The position numbers were made by a program, and so were the translations under genes. This document shows, piece after piece, positions 8,185 through 15,288 of a stretch of DNA of 32,115 nucleotides; position 1 is the first letter of the stretch; each line of letters begins with the position of its first letter. Under the pieces are notes generated by a model, which had not been told where the DNA came from, searched no databases, and saw only the letters and a program-made list of their open reading frames with translations. The DNA is taken from positions 331 to 32,445 of the forward strand of contig DADT01000057.1 in the NCBI GenBank assembly GCA_002495065.1, written 5' to 3'. This stretch comes from Methanoregula sp. UBA471. GTDB lineage: Archaea > Halobacteriota > Methanomicrobia > Methanomicrobiales > Methanospirillaceae.

Positions 8185-8440
8185 TCCTCCACCTTCGCTC
8201 CGGCAACCCCCTGATGATCGTGCCGGCCACTGTGGTAATAGCTGAAAAGAGATTGATCGCTTCACGGTAAAAACATCATCTGTCCGGCGACTTGGTTTAC
8301 CGGCAATAGCAGCCCCGGGAAATGCGACGCAGGAAATTTCACAGTTTTGATCGAATGGCATCGATAAGAGTTTGCACCCGGACGAGCAAAAACCATGGAA
8401 TTCTCCATTATCGAGAGGAATATCTCTCTCGCTCCCAAAA

Positions 8441-8567
8441 GATGAACCCCGCCGCCCCCGATGGGACGCCCCCGCGGCGGATCAGTAACAACATTCTCTG
8501 CCACCCCTTTGCCCCGCCGTGTCTCGGAGAGGCCCTGAGGCGGGTGACCTCCCTGAATGAATACTAC
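8441..8567 (+). repeat. Two-hairpin repeat element, copy 3
   Basis: It begins GATGAACCCCGCCGCC. Hairpin 1 closes with GCGGCGG, followed by ATCAGTAAC and the spacer. Hairpin 2 runs from CCCCGCCGTGTCTCGG to TGAGGCGGGT, and the element ends TGAATACTACC. A TATA-like GGAATATCTC lies about 20 bp upstream. It occupies the 424-bp gap between the divergent PEGA and Rieske genes. The T for C change in the GTGTCTCGG arm is tolerated as a G-U pair. Confidence 0.75.
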
Positions 8568-8608
8568 CAAACAGGGTTTAAGAATCAGTATCCGATTCGG
8601 TTCCTTAA

Positions 8609-9067
8609 GTGCCCGGTTGTTCAGTAAAAAAACCTGCGGATAAAATTTCTTTTATACGAGAACCGCCAGATTCAAAGCTGCCAGATGATACAACACGGTC
8701 TTTGGGGGAGACAGGTACGAGTGCATTTATTCAGGTCGCCACAGTAACCGACCTGGAAAATGGCAGCATGAAGAAGATCCAGGCCGGAGGACAGGATTTC
8801 CTGCTCGCGAGGGTCAGGGACAGGTACTACTGCACAGAGGCATACTGTCCTCATCTCGGGGGGAATCTTTCAGAGGGCACACTAACCGGGACGATCCTCA
8901 CCTGCCCGCTGCACCACTCACAATTCGATATCTCTGACGGGCATGTCCTGCGCTGGACCGATCTTACCGGCAGCATTCTCGACGCCGCAAAAACCCAGAG
9001 ACCACAGCGGCCACTCAGGACCTACCCGGTGAAAATTGAGGGGAATGCTGTCTTTGTCAAATGGTAA
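8609..9067 (+). CDS. Rieske-type [2Fe-2S] protein
   Basis: The core is a Rieske ferredoxin domain. CPHLGG supplies Cys80 and His82, and CPLHHSQFD supplies Cys99 and His102, the Cys-x-His...Cys-x2-His pattern that holds a [2Fe-2S] cluster. The domain begins at about residue 39 (AFIQVATVTDL) and ends VKIEGNAVFVKW, matching ferredoxin components of dioxygenase-type systems. There is no signal peptide, so it is probably a soluble electron carrier. The start is uncertain. GTG at 8609 gives 152 residues with an unrelated 38-residue extension. A TTG at 8702 would start close to the domain and lies about 45 bp after a TATA-like TTTTATACG at 8649-8657. No redox partner gene is adjacent. Confidence 0.85.
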   Translation: MPGCSVKKPADKISFIREPPDSKLPDDTTRSLGETGTSAFIQVATVTDLENGSMKKIQAGGQDFLLARVRDRYYCTEAYCPHLGGNLSEGTLTGTILTCPLHHSQFDISDGHVLRWTDLTGSILDAAKTQRPQRPLRTYPVKIEGNAVFVKW

Positions 9068-9188
9068 TTCTTCAAATATATGCAAAAAGTTAGATGCAAA
9101 ATGCTATCCCTGATGTTATTTCTCCGGTCCTTTCCAGGGAAGGCTTCAGAAATAATCTTACCGTACTGAACTCAGGAAAAGATGGCGG

Positions 9189-9602
9189 TTATCGTTTCCA
9201 GACTTCCATACTCATCATGTTTGGTCCGTGATAAACAATCTCGGATGCTGAAAAGACAAGGACAACAAAGTCCGGGTTGTCTGCTGACTTGAAATACTGT
9301 TCAAACATCGGGTTCCAGTATTTCTTTTTTGTGGCAACATCTTCATGGATCTTCACCTTTGCCTGCATCTCTACATAGGGATCGGAGAACTCTTTGCCGG
9401 ACCAGATCGAGATGGCAGCATTGGGATTCTTGGTGAGCTGCTCGACTTTTTTCGAATTTTTCATAGTCCCGCCGACAAAGGTCATATCGGGAAACCCATT
9501 GAGCACCATGAACCGCACTGCTGGCAGACGCCCGTCAAGGGTAGCCACAGCAGCCGGGTGGGGGCCACCCACAACTTCAAGAATCTTATCTTTGAGTGCC
9601 AT
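9189..9602 (-). CDS. Pyridoxamine 5'-phosphate oxidase-fold protein (general stress protein 26-like)
   Basis: This 137-residue protein starts MALKDKILEVVGGPHPAAVATLDG, followed by PAVRFMVLNGFPDMTFVGG, NPNAAISIWSG and a C-terminal VLVFSASEIVYHGPN. This is the split-barrel flavin-binding fold of the pyridoxamine oxidase superfamily. Such proteins bind FMN, F420 or haem; in a methanogen F420 or FMN is plausible, but the cofactor cannot be read from the motifs. Start chosen at 9602 because the family begins here and a TATA-like GTTTAAGAG lies about 30 bp upstream, implying a nearly leaderless transcript. The longer frame upstream crosses this promoter. Confidence 0.8.
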   Translation of the reverse strand: MALKDKILEVVGGPHPAAVATLDGRLPAVRFMVLNGFPDMTFVGGTMKNSKKVEQLTKNPNAAISIWSGKEFSDPYVEMQAKVKIHEDVATKKKYWNPMFEQYFKSADNPDFVVLVFSASEIVYHGPNMMSMEVWKR

Positions 9603-9902
9603 GATGAGGATAGTAGCAGGTGATCCTCTTAAACATAACCATGAAGGCAAAATTACGACGATCTATCCGAATTTTGAGCTTGTCCACTTCCGGGGAATAA
9701 TCCCCTGTGCTGTTTTGTTTCAGGAGGAGAGAAAATAGTGAAGGAACGTTGAACCGGGTCATAACCAGGACCATCTGATCGCAATCAGGGGATAAGACTG
9801 GATTCCAGGGGTACGGGGAGCATTGCTTCCCCTTGTGACATGTGCTGGATCCTTCCTCACCATGAATCGTAGTTGTATTACCAAAAATCCTGATCTGATA
9901 CA

Positions 9903-10070
9903 CCTTATGCTTCCGGGTGGTTTTGGACACCCCAAACAGTACGGGAACCAACCGGTAAGGATATGCGCAGTATGCTACTGGTTGAAACCCCTTACGGGTC
10001 CGGATGGTTCTGGACACCCCAAACAGTACGGGAACCAACCAGCAAGGATTCGCACGGTATCCTGCTGGTT
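9903..10070 (+). repeat. Two tandem copies of an 87-bp repeat with a covarying hairpin
   Basis: Copies at 9903-9989 and 9990-10070 share GGACACCCCAAACAGTACGG and flanks. Each ends in an inverted repeat: ACCGGTA...TACTGGT in copy 1 (9951-9957 with 9976-9982) and ACCAGCAAGGAT...ATCC.TGCTGGT in copy 2 (10038-10049 with 10059-10069). The arms differ between copies but pairing is kept (GTA/TAC versus GCA/TGC). The block lies 110-280 bp upstream of the secreted-protein gene at 10181. The rest of 9603-9902 shows no supported gene. Confidence 0.75.
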
Positions 10071-10089
10071 ATCCGACGTATACCGGAGG

Positions 10090-10102
10090 TTAAAAAATTT
10101 TA
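10090..10102 (+). promoter_or_regulatory. TATA box for the secreted-protein gene
   Basis: TTAAAAAATTTTA is preceded by a purine-rich GGAGG that could act as a BRE. It lies about 85 bp before the ATG at 10181, giving a leader of about 55 nt that contains the GGAGA ribosome-binding site. Confidence 0.5.
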
Positions 10103-10180
10103 AATGAACCCTGCAGGAGATGATCTGATGCTCCATGAGAATCCCTCAAAGCATGATTCCATGGTTAAGGAGAAGATACG

Positions 10181-10906
10181 ATGAAAACGAGACTGTCGAT
10201 AATACTAGGACTCCTGATCGTCGCGGCATTTATTATTCCCGGCGCATCAGCAGTCAGCCCCTTCCAGGTCCAGGGAAGCCATTACAACCTGAACATTATC
10301 GGAACAAAATCCTATGATGAAACCTTTGGAAAGGAAGTAGGAGACAGCATGGGTCACACGCTGTTCGTGAAACTGAATGGAAAGTCCAGGATCACCATGA
10401 CCCAGGCTCTCGATGGTGTATTCCGGGTCACCGACCGAAACGGATGTGACGGTCAGGCCGAATTTAATGTCGCGCCCGGGCATTACAATGTGTACGCCCG
10501 GGCACTGGGTACACCTAATGGTAAAGTCAACGTCTCTGCATGGGGCAACTTCACCGATCTCGAAACAGGATACCAGTTAATTAATCTCGGTTACGTTAAC
10601 CTGGCACGGGAATCCGGAAAACCCCGGAGCGTGAACATCAACAGCCTGTTCTACGTTGATGCTTCGCTGTGTACAATGGTCGATGAGTTCGGCGTATGCA
10701 CAGAAACCACTTCATATAACGACTACTGGGTGTTCGATATCGCTGAGCTGTTTGACTACTGGTGGGACTATGATAACAATGGTCTGAAAAACCTGCAGGT
10801 ACGGTTCTACGAGTGCACACTCGACCCGACCGGGGGAGCAGATGATTACTGCAGGTGGGGAGACGGAACTCCGATTGATTCAACCAAAACAGTAGTTACC
10901 ACGTGA
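10181..10906 (+). CDS. Secreted protein of unknown function
   Basis: This 241-residue protein begins with a clear Sec signal peptide (MKTRLSIILGLLIVAAFIIP..., cleavage likely after ASA at about residue 24). GGAGA lies 8 bp before the ATG. The mature part reads as beta-rich: NLNIIGTKSYDETFGKEVGD, VFRVTDRNGCDGQAEFNVAPG, ARALGTPNGKVNVSAW. Acidic and aromatic segments follow (SYNDYWVFDIAELFDYWWDY). Six or so cysteines could form disulfides. There is no membrane anchor or sorting signal. The GxxxGDSMGHTLFVKLNG and ARALGTPxGK pattern resembles uncharacterised extracellular proteins of methanogens. I cannot assign a function. A T-tract (ATTTTTTTATCC) at 10924-10931 may terminate it. Confidence 0.8.
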   Translation: MKTRLSIILGLLIVAAFIIPGASAVSPFQVQGSHYNLNIIGTKSYDETFGKEVGDSMGHTLFVKLNGKSRITMTQALDGVFRVTDRNGCDGQAEFNVAPGHYNVYARALGTPNGKVNVSAWGNFTDLETGYQLINLGYVNLARESGKPRSVNINSLFYVDASLCTMVDEFGVCTETTSYNDYWVFDIAELFDYWWDYDNNGLKNLQVRFYECTLDPTGGADDYCRWGDGTPIDSTKTVVTT

Positions 10907-10923
10907 CCCGATTATACTCCCCA

Positions 10924-10931
10924 TTTTTTTA
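10924..10931 (+). terminator. T-rich terminator after the secreted-protein gene
   Basis: A run of seven T residues lies about 20 bp after the stop codon. T-tracts alone can terminate archaeal RNA polymerase. The remainder of the gap to 11143 is A/T-rich with no supported gene. Confidence 0.4.
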
Positions 10932-11135
10932 TCCGTCCGTTTCTGCATATCATCTGTTGAGAGAGACGAACTTTTATTCACGAAACTGGTTGGCTGACGG
11001 ATAGCAGGGGACAGCCGCCTGGCCTGAAGAACCACCCGGGGGAATGGAAAATTTTTCTTCTTAACGTTCGCGGGACCTAAAAAACCCTGGTCTCCGGGGA
11101 ATTTTATAAAAATTTTCTAATGAGATTCAGAACGT

Positions 11136-11143
11136 AAAAAAAA
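11136..11143 (-). terminator. T-rich terminator for the FxLyD lipoprotein gene
   Basis: On the minus strand a run of eight T residues follows the TAA stop directly. This fits archaeal T-tract termination. Confidence 0.45.
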
Positions 11144-11512
11144 TTATTTTCCAAACGAAAAGTCAACCCTGTACTCCCGGGTGCATTCTCCGTCAAGACG
11201 AGTCTCATAGGTCCGGGTTTCTCCCGCCCCGACCGGCCCGATAAAAATGGACTGCGAGTCACGGATCGTGCCGGTGTCGCTGGTTACCAGGTTGAGGTTC
11301 AGCTGCACTGCATCAAATGAGGTATTCCCGGCATTGTACACATACCCGGTCACCCGTTCATAACACCCCTGGGCCGGCGACCACCCTACAGAATATTCGA
11401 AGTGGGAATGAAGTGCCCCCTGTGCACTTTCGCGAACTACCGGTGTGCTCAGGCAACCGGAGAGAAAGACAAGGACGATCACCAGCACAGAAACTGCAAC
11501 AATTTTTTTCAT
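11144..11512 (-). CDS. Lipoprotein with an FxLyD-like domain
   Basis: Start chosen at 11512 (MKKIVAVSVLVIVLVFLSGC), which gives a textbook lipoprotein signal with the lipid-modified Cys at residue 20; the upstream extension has no signal. The 122-residue protein carries one domain, VTGYVYNAGNTSFDAVQLNLNL followed by GPVGAGETRTYETRLDG and YRVDFSFGK. This matches the FxLyD type, a small extracytoplasmic beta-sandwich. Three cysteines besides the lipobox (one near the start of the domain, one in DGECTREY) could pair. It is expected outside the membrane. A T-tract follows. The broken Cys-rich lipoprotein gene lies just upstream on the same strand. Confidence 0.85.
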   Translation of the reverse strand: MKKIVAVSVLVIVLVFLSGCLSTPVVRESAQGALHSHFEYSVGWSPAQGCYERVTGYVYNAGNTSFDAVQLNLNLVTSDTGTIRDSQSIFIGPVGAGETRTYETRLDGECTREYRVDFSFGK

Positions 11513-11630
11513 AACCCAGGACCCTCCAGGCACAGGAACAGGACAGCCCTGCGGCCATGATGACGACCGAAAGAGCAATCCCCTGCTGATTCTGCCAGTA
11601 CAGTCGTTACACTCATCGCTTATATAGGTA

Positions 11631-12015
11631 TCATGGTGATGCATCAGAGCAGCTGGAATCTTGCGGAGCAAGCGACGCGGCAGCCACGCTGCGTTTTCCG
11701 TTCATGCACCCGCACCTGCCGGCACCGCAGTCAATCGGTCCTTCGCAGACATTCGTACACAGCAGGGTACAGACCCCTTTGTTCGATTTGTTGATGCAGC
11801 TTATCGGGTGGCAGCATTCGACCGGTACACAATCATCGTCAGTCATGCAAACCTGCAAGCGAAAGGGGAGGTTGTCATCACTCTTGTCGGAAACGAGGGA
11901 GGGGGAGTGGGGGACGCGGTACCAAAAGGAGAGCTGGAAATGCACCCGCTCACCAGAACAAGACATGCGGTAAAAGGAGCAGGACAACGATTAAACCAGA
12001 AGGTTTCAAGATCAT
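11631..12015 (-). pseudogene. Cysteine-rich lipoprotein gene with two frameshifts
   Basis: Three frames are needed to read one protein. From the ATG at 12015 comes MILKPSGLIVVLLLL. Shifting near 11970 gives TACLVLVSGCISSSPFGTAS, a lipobox followed by a Pro/Thr linker. Shifting again near 11860 gives VCMTDDDCVPVECCHPISCI, further cysteines, and a stop at 11631. The last part has about 14 cysteines and the CCHPxSC pattern of a small Cys-rich extracellular domain known in archaea and eukaryotes. The first shift sits at a TTTT run, where one extra T would restore the frame. Either the gene has decayed or there are two indel errors. If intact it would be a secreted, disulfide-rich lipoprotein of about 125 residues. 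Confidence 0.65.
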
Positions 12016-12130
12016 GCTTCCGTGTGTTGTGATAGAACATGATAGTTTTTCCGGGCATGAGGTGCAGTGAAGAACTCCCGGTAATTAATATCCGGCACAG
12101 GAAATCCCATTGCAGAATCTCATATTGGGA

Positions 12131-12252
12131 GCAACGCCGCCACCCCCGAAGGGACACCCCCGAAGCGGTTCAGTAACAAAAATTCAACACAACTTCATTA
12201 GTCCGCCGTGCCTCGGAGAGGCCCTGAGGCGGGTTCCCTCGTAAATACTATA
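12131..12252 (+). repeat. Two-hairpin repeat element, copy 4
   Basis: It begins GCAACGCCGCCACCCCC. Hairpin 1 is more degenerate here and closes with AAGCGG. Then come TTCAGTAAC, the spacer, hairpin 2 (CCGCCGTGCCTCGG to TGAGGCGGGT), and the end GTAAATACTATAGT. A TATA-like TAATTAATATCC lies about 50 bp upstream. It lies in the divergent gap between the broken lipoprotein gene and the toroid operon. The 230 bp between it and 12485 hold a TATA-like CAATTATCAT at about 12452 but no supported gene. Confidence 0.7.
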
Positions 12253-12484
12253 GTTTCATGCGAAATTATTTTTTTTGCACGAGACAGTGTGTAAATCCCT
12301 TTCGCATCTTATTCGTCGCTGTTAATCACTCAGTGAACATGTTCATGACCGACCTGGCGCTGCTGCGATCGGTAACCGACGCTCACTCGGGCCGCAGGGC
12401 TGACGTTCTCCTGCTTTCCAATGTGGCTGTATCTCCATGTTTGTCGCAACCTTCAATTATCATCGCACACCACACTATCGTACC

Positions 12485-12532
12485 GGCGATGAAGTCCGCC
12501 AAAAACCGCCTTTCCGGCTGATGACTTCTACC
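12485..12532 (+). promoter_or_regulatory. Structured leader element, copy A (toroid operon)
   Basis: The 5' end is GGCGATGAAGTCCGCC and the 3' end is CCGGCTGATGACTTCTACC. GAAGTC pairs with GACTTC (P1), and a short inner helix GCC/GGC precedes the conserved TGAT. It starts about 30 bp after a TATA-like CAATTATCAT and ends 12 bp before the ATG at 12545. The 3' segment TCTACCA (12527-12533) is perfectly complementary to TGGTAGA (12539-12545), which overlaps the ribosome-binding site and the A of the start codon. Confidence 0.75.
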
Positions 12533-12544
12533 AGTGAATGGTAG

Positions 12545-13432
12545 ATGATGCCGATGATCCAGGGACAGGATACAACCATCGAATATATACGGGAACGGCG
12601 GTGCAGTTCCGGTGGCTACTGTTTTTACCGGCTCGACGAACCGAATGCCGGTGATACCTTTCATGCACTTGCTTCGCTTGCGATGCTGGATGCACTGCCG
12701 GATAACGACATTGCCACAAGGGAATATCTCCATTCCTTCCAGAATTCGGAAAAACACTTCTCCAATGTGAATGTCAGATATGCGGTTGCACGGAGCCTGC
12801 TCCTGCTTGGTGAGAAATCCGATGAGGATCCGGCATCCTGGATTCTTCCCTTACTAACACCACCCCCCAGGAGTATCCGCCCGGTTGAATCCTCATCTCT
12901 CTTTGAGCACCTGTATCTCCTGACCAGCCTCTGTACGCATCTTGGAGTCGGAATCCCCTCTGAAAAAAAAGCAGAAATTATTACGGCTGTGCTTCATTAC
13001 CAGCACACCGATACCGGGTTTGGCCATCCTGTGTCAACAATCATCGAGACGGCCGATGCACTTGCCATCCTTGCATCACTTGGCTATCCGGTATCCTTAA
13101 CAGGTTCAACAGAATTTCTAAAACAGTGTGAAGACCCGGCTTCTGGTTTCCTTGCGGTACCGGGTTCAAAGCCCGGGTATCTTGAACACATCCATGCAGG
13201 AGTGCATGCGTGTTCTGTGCTGGGATACCATCCCGATGTTCTGGATCAGTGCAGGGAATTTATTCTGAGCTGCCATCTTGGCAACGGCGGGTATGTGCGA
13301 TCGATCTTCGGGGGATCCGCGACGCTGGAAAATACTTACCTTGCATTGCACGCACTCGCCATGATCAAAGATCTGAGCACAGATTCGCCACGCAGGTCGG
13401 ATATCGTCAATCCCCTGCGGTGCTGCGACTGA
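12545..13432 (+). CDS. Alpha/alpha-toroid protein related to prenyltransferase/squalene-cyclase repeats
   Basis: The 295-residue protein is built of helical repeats of the prenyltransferase beta-subunit/terpene cyclase type. Examples are NAGDTFHALASLAMLDAL, DTGFGHPVSTIIETADALAI, and CREFILSCHLGNGGY...GGSATLENTYLALHAL at about 230-275. The QxGGF/NGGY-like turns are the family hallmark. Active-site metal ligands of true prenyltransferases (Asp, Cys, His) are not clearly in place, so it is probably a binding protein or an enzyme of unknown substrate. Start chosen at 12545; ATGs at 12548 and 12554 are alternatives and GGTAG precedes 12545. It heads a five-gene run in which each gene overlaps or nearly touches the next, and its leader carries element A. 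Confidence 0.8.
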   Translation: MMPMIQGQDTTIEYIRERRCSSGGYCFYRLDEPNAGDTFHALASLAMLDALPDNDIATREYLHSFQNSEKHFSNVNVRYAVARSLLLLGEKSDEDPASWILPLLTPPPRSIRPVESSSLFEHLYLLTSLCTHLGVGIPSEKKAEIITAVLHYQHTDTGFGHPVSTIIETADALAILASLGYPVSLTGSTEFLKQCEDPASGFLAVPGSKPGYLEHIHAGVHACSVLGYHPDVLDQCREFILSCHLGNGGYVRSIFGGSATLENTYLALHALAMIKDLSTDSPRRSDIVNPLRCCD

Positions 13433-13442
13433 GGTGCCGGGT

Positions 13443-13835
13443 ATGAGCACGACCTTCTTCTGCCCGTTCTGCGGGAAACAGAGTCCTGACGATGACCCAG
13501 TCTGTCACTCCTGCGGAAAATCGATCGGGCACTGGCGGGAGCACTCATTTGAAGAGCGGCTCCTGCTCACGCTTCACCACCCAATCCTGGAACATCGTAT
13601 GATGGCGATCCAGCTACTCGGCCAGCGGAAATATGAGCGGGCTGTTCGGGTATTTGCTGAACTGATTACCGCCGGTCAGGATGTATATACCCTGCGGGAG
13701 ATTGTATATGCACTGTCACAGGTGAATACAAACGAAAGCCGTCAGTTGATAGTACAGCTTCGGGAACATCCTTCTCCGGTTGTGCGAACGGCATGTGATA
13801 CAGCTGCCTGCACATACCCGAAAGAGGCCTGGTGA
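13443..13835 (+). CDS. Zinc-ribbon protein with HEAT-like helical repeats
   Basis: Start chosen at 13443, because GAGGTG lies 6 bp upstream; a GTG at 13434 would add three residues. Of 130 residues, 5-25 form a zinc ribbon (FFCPFCGKQSPDDDPVCHSCGKS). The remainder is alpha-helical with HEAT-repeat character: ILEHRMMAIQLLGQRKYERAVRVFAEL, then LREIVYALSQVNTNESRQLIVQL, then SPVVRTACDTAA. HEAT repeats mediate protein-protein contacts. It lies 10 bp after the toroid gene, and the next gene starts on its stop codon, so all are co-transcribed. It may be an adaptor for the operon's other products; this is inference. Confidence 0.75.
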   Translation: MSTTFFCPFCGKQSPDDDPVCHSCGKSIGHWREHSFEERLLLTLHHPILEHRMMAIQLLGQRKYERAVRVFAELITAGQDVYTLREIVYALSQVNTNESRQLIVQLREHPSPVVRTACDTAACTYPKEAW

Positions 13836-14482
13836 TGAAGTCCCCGGTCAAGCCCCGGCTGATGCGTATCCTCCTTGATGGCGAGCTGCACAGCGAGATC
13901 GATCTTGCGACCGGTGTCGGGTTCACGAAAGTGGCAACGATCCGGAAGTGGATCGAGTCATTCCAGACCACGGGGTTCATTGAACGGTCCAGGAGTGAAT
14001 CTGCAACAGGATACGTGTGCCGGATTATTACGACAAAGGAAACGGTCCTGAAAATTTATAATCACCCGGAATTCCGTGCACTCCGTCCGGATATCCGAAA
14101 TGCCCCGTGGTTTTGTTCGGTGTTTACCCAGCCGTTCAATGGTCTGCCCGAGGATATGCCCCTTCTCATTGACGCGATGGTCCGTGCTTCTCACACGTTC
14201 TTTGAAACAATCTCCCTGTATGATACTCCGGAGAAGATCCGGGAGACCTACCACCCCGCACTTGTCGTCAACCAGCTTTCCGGGATCTCCGATCCGGTAT
14301 TCAATGACCTCTGCCTATATTACCAGATATTCCTGCACGCGGTTATCCGGGATATTAAATATGGCGGACTGGGTGAGGGGTTTGCAAAGCTCCTGAACAG
14401 TTCACAGAAAACACTCGAACGGCGGTACGCAGATTACATTGCACCTATGAAGAAAAAGGCCAGATCAGGAAGTCATCCATGA
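13835..14482 (+). CDS. Helix-turn-helix protein of unknown family
   Basis: The ATG at 13835 uses the last base of the preceding stop (TGATG); a GTG at 13832 is an alternative. Residues 1 to about 70 resemble a winged helix-turn-helix: RLMRILLDGELHSEIDLATG, then VGFTKVATIRKWIESFQTTGFIERSRS, then a wing with VCRIITTKE. The remaining 145 residues are helical (LIDAMVRASHTFFETISLYDTP, NDLCLYYQIFLHAVIRDIKY) and match nothing I know. A transcription factor with a C-terminal sensing or dimer domain is the best guess. Its place in the middle of the operon beside a CofE paralogue suggests local control, but no operator can be identified. Confidence 0.65.
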   Translation: MKSPVKPRLMRILLDGELHSEIDLATGVGFTKVATIRKWIESFQTTGFIERSRSESATGYVCRIITTKETVLKIYNHPEFRALRPDIRNAPWFCSVFTQPFNGLPEDMPLLIDAMVRASHTFFETISLYDTPEKIRETYHPALVVNQLSGISDPVFNDLCLYYQIFLHAVIRDIKYGGLGEGFAKLLNSSQKTLERRYADYIAPMKKKARSGSHP

Positions 14483-15288
14483 ACCGGAGGTATTCCGTAA
14501 CCGGGCTGGTAACGGGCATGATACATCCGGGTAACGACATTACTGACCGGCTAACCAGAGCACTTGAGAACGCAGGAAGGGCTCCGCTCAGGGATGGTGA
14601 TATCCTCGTGCTTGCCGAATCCGTGGTCGCGACTGCCGAAGGGCGGATTATTTCCCTGGATTCTATTACTCCATCATCCCGGGCTTGTGAACTGGCAGTA
14701 AAATACAGGATGGATCCGCGTGAGGTCGAGATTGTGCTGCAGGAGAGCGATGAAATCATTGGCGGAATTTCGGGTTTTCTCCTTTGTATGAAAGGAGGTA
14801 CGCTACTCCCTAATGCGGGTGTGGATAATTCAAACGCCCCGCAGGGCTGTCTCATACCGCTCCCCAAAGACCCCAATGCAAGTGCAGAAAGAATCCGGGA
14901 TGAAATCCGGGAACGAAGTTGTGCGGAGGTGGGTGTCATTATCGCGGACAGCCGAGTACATCCAATGCGATCCGGCTGTTGCGGTATTGCCGTTGGCTGC
15001 GCCGGGATCCCCGCTGTTCTGGATGACCATCAAAGGAGCGATTCCGTCGCAGCCAATGGATCCGGAAAGCAACTGGCAGTTGCGGACTGTATCGCGTCTG
15101 CCGCCGAGATAGTTATGGGTGAGTCTGACGAGGGGATTCCCTGCGCAATTGTACGGGGACTGGGATTGCCCATTAACGATCGCTCCGGTGTCCCGGTAAT
15201 TGATGTCAATGACTGTATCTTTATGCAGGCAGTATCTGAACGACGTGAAAACCGCGAGAGGGAAACAGCAGGGAAGGAAGTAACATGA
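14479..15288 (+). CDS. Paralogue of F420-0:L-glutamate ligase (CofE family)
   Basis: This 269-residue protein shares the CofE fold and signature segments: LRDGDILVLAESVVATAEGR, CLIPLPKDPNASAERIRDEI, VGVIIADSRVHPMRSGC and IASAAEIVMGESDEGIPCAIVRG. True CofE adds glutamates to F420-0 using GTP. This copy differs at the nucleotide/metal region. VIIADSRVHPMRSGCCGIAVGCAG replaces the VIITDTxGRxFRxG of the canonical copy at 19517, and the stretch after it (DDHQRSDSVAANG) departs from the usual DLFGR. It overlaps the preceding gene by 4 bp (ATGA) and overlaps the next start by 4 bp. It is probably a ligase acting on a related substrate, or a diverged F420 enzyme. The family is firm but the activity is not. 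Confidence 0.8.
   Translation: MNRRYSVTGLVTGMIHPGNDITDRLTRALENAGRAPLRDGDILVLAESVVATAEGRIISLDSITPSSRACELAVKYRMDPREVEIVLQESDEIIGGISGFLLCMKGGTLLPNAGVDNSNAPQGCLIPLPKDPNASAERIRDEIRERSCAEVGVIIADSRVHPMRSGCCGIAVGCAGIPAVLDDHQRSDSVAANGSGKQLAVADCIASAAEIVMGESDEGIPCAIVRGLGLPINDRSGVPVIDVNDCIFMQAVSERRENRERETAGKEVT

Noticed and set aside
9586..10038. Minus-strand frame covering the tandem 87-bp repeat.
   Set aside because: Its repeated segment simply translates the DNA repeat, and it overlaps the start and promoter of the oxidase-fold gene.
9903..10070. Short CRISPR array.
   Set aside because: Only two units of 87 bp; the repeated part spans nearly the whole unit and there are no unique spacers or cas genes.
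12258..12521. 87-codon plus-strand frame before the toroid operon.
   Set aside because: It runs through the promoter and the structured leader element and has no family resemblance or ribosome-binding site.
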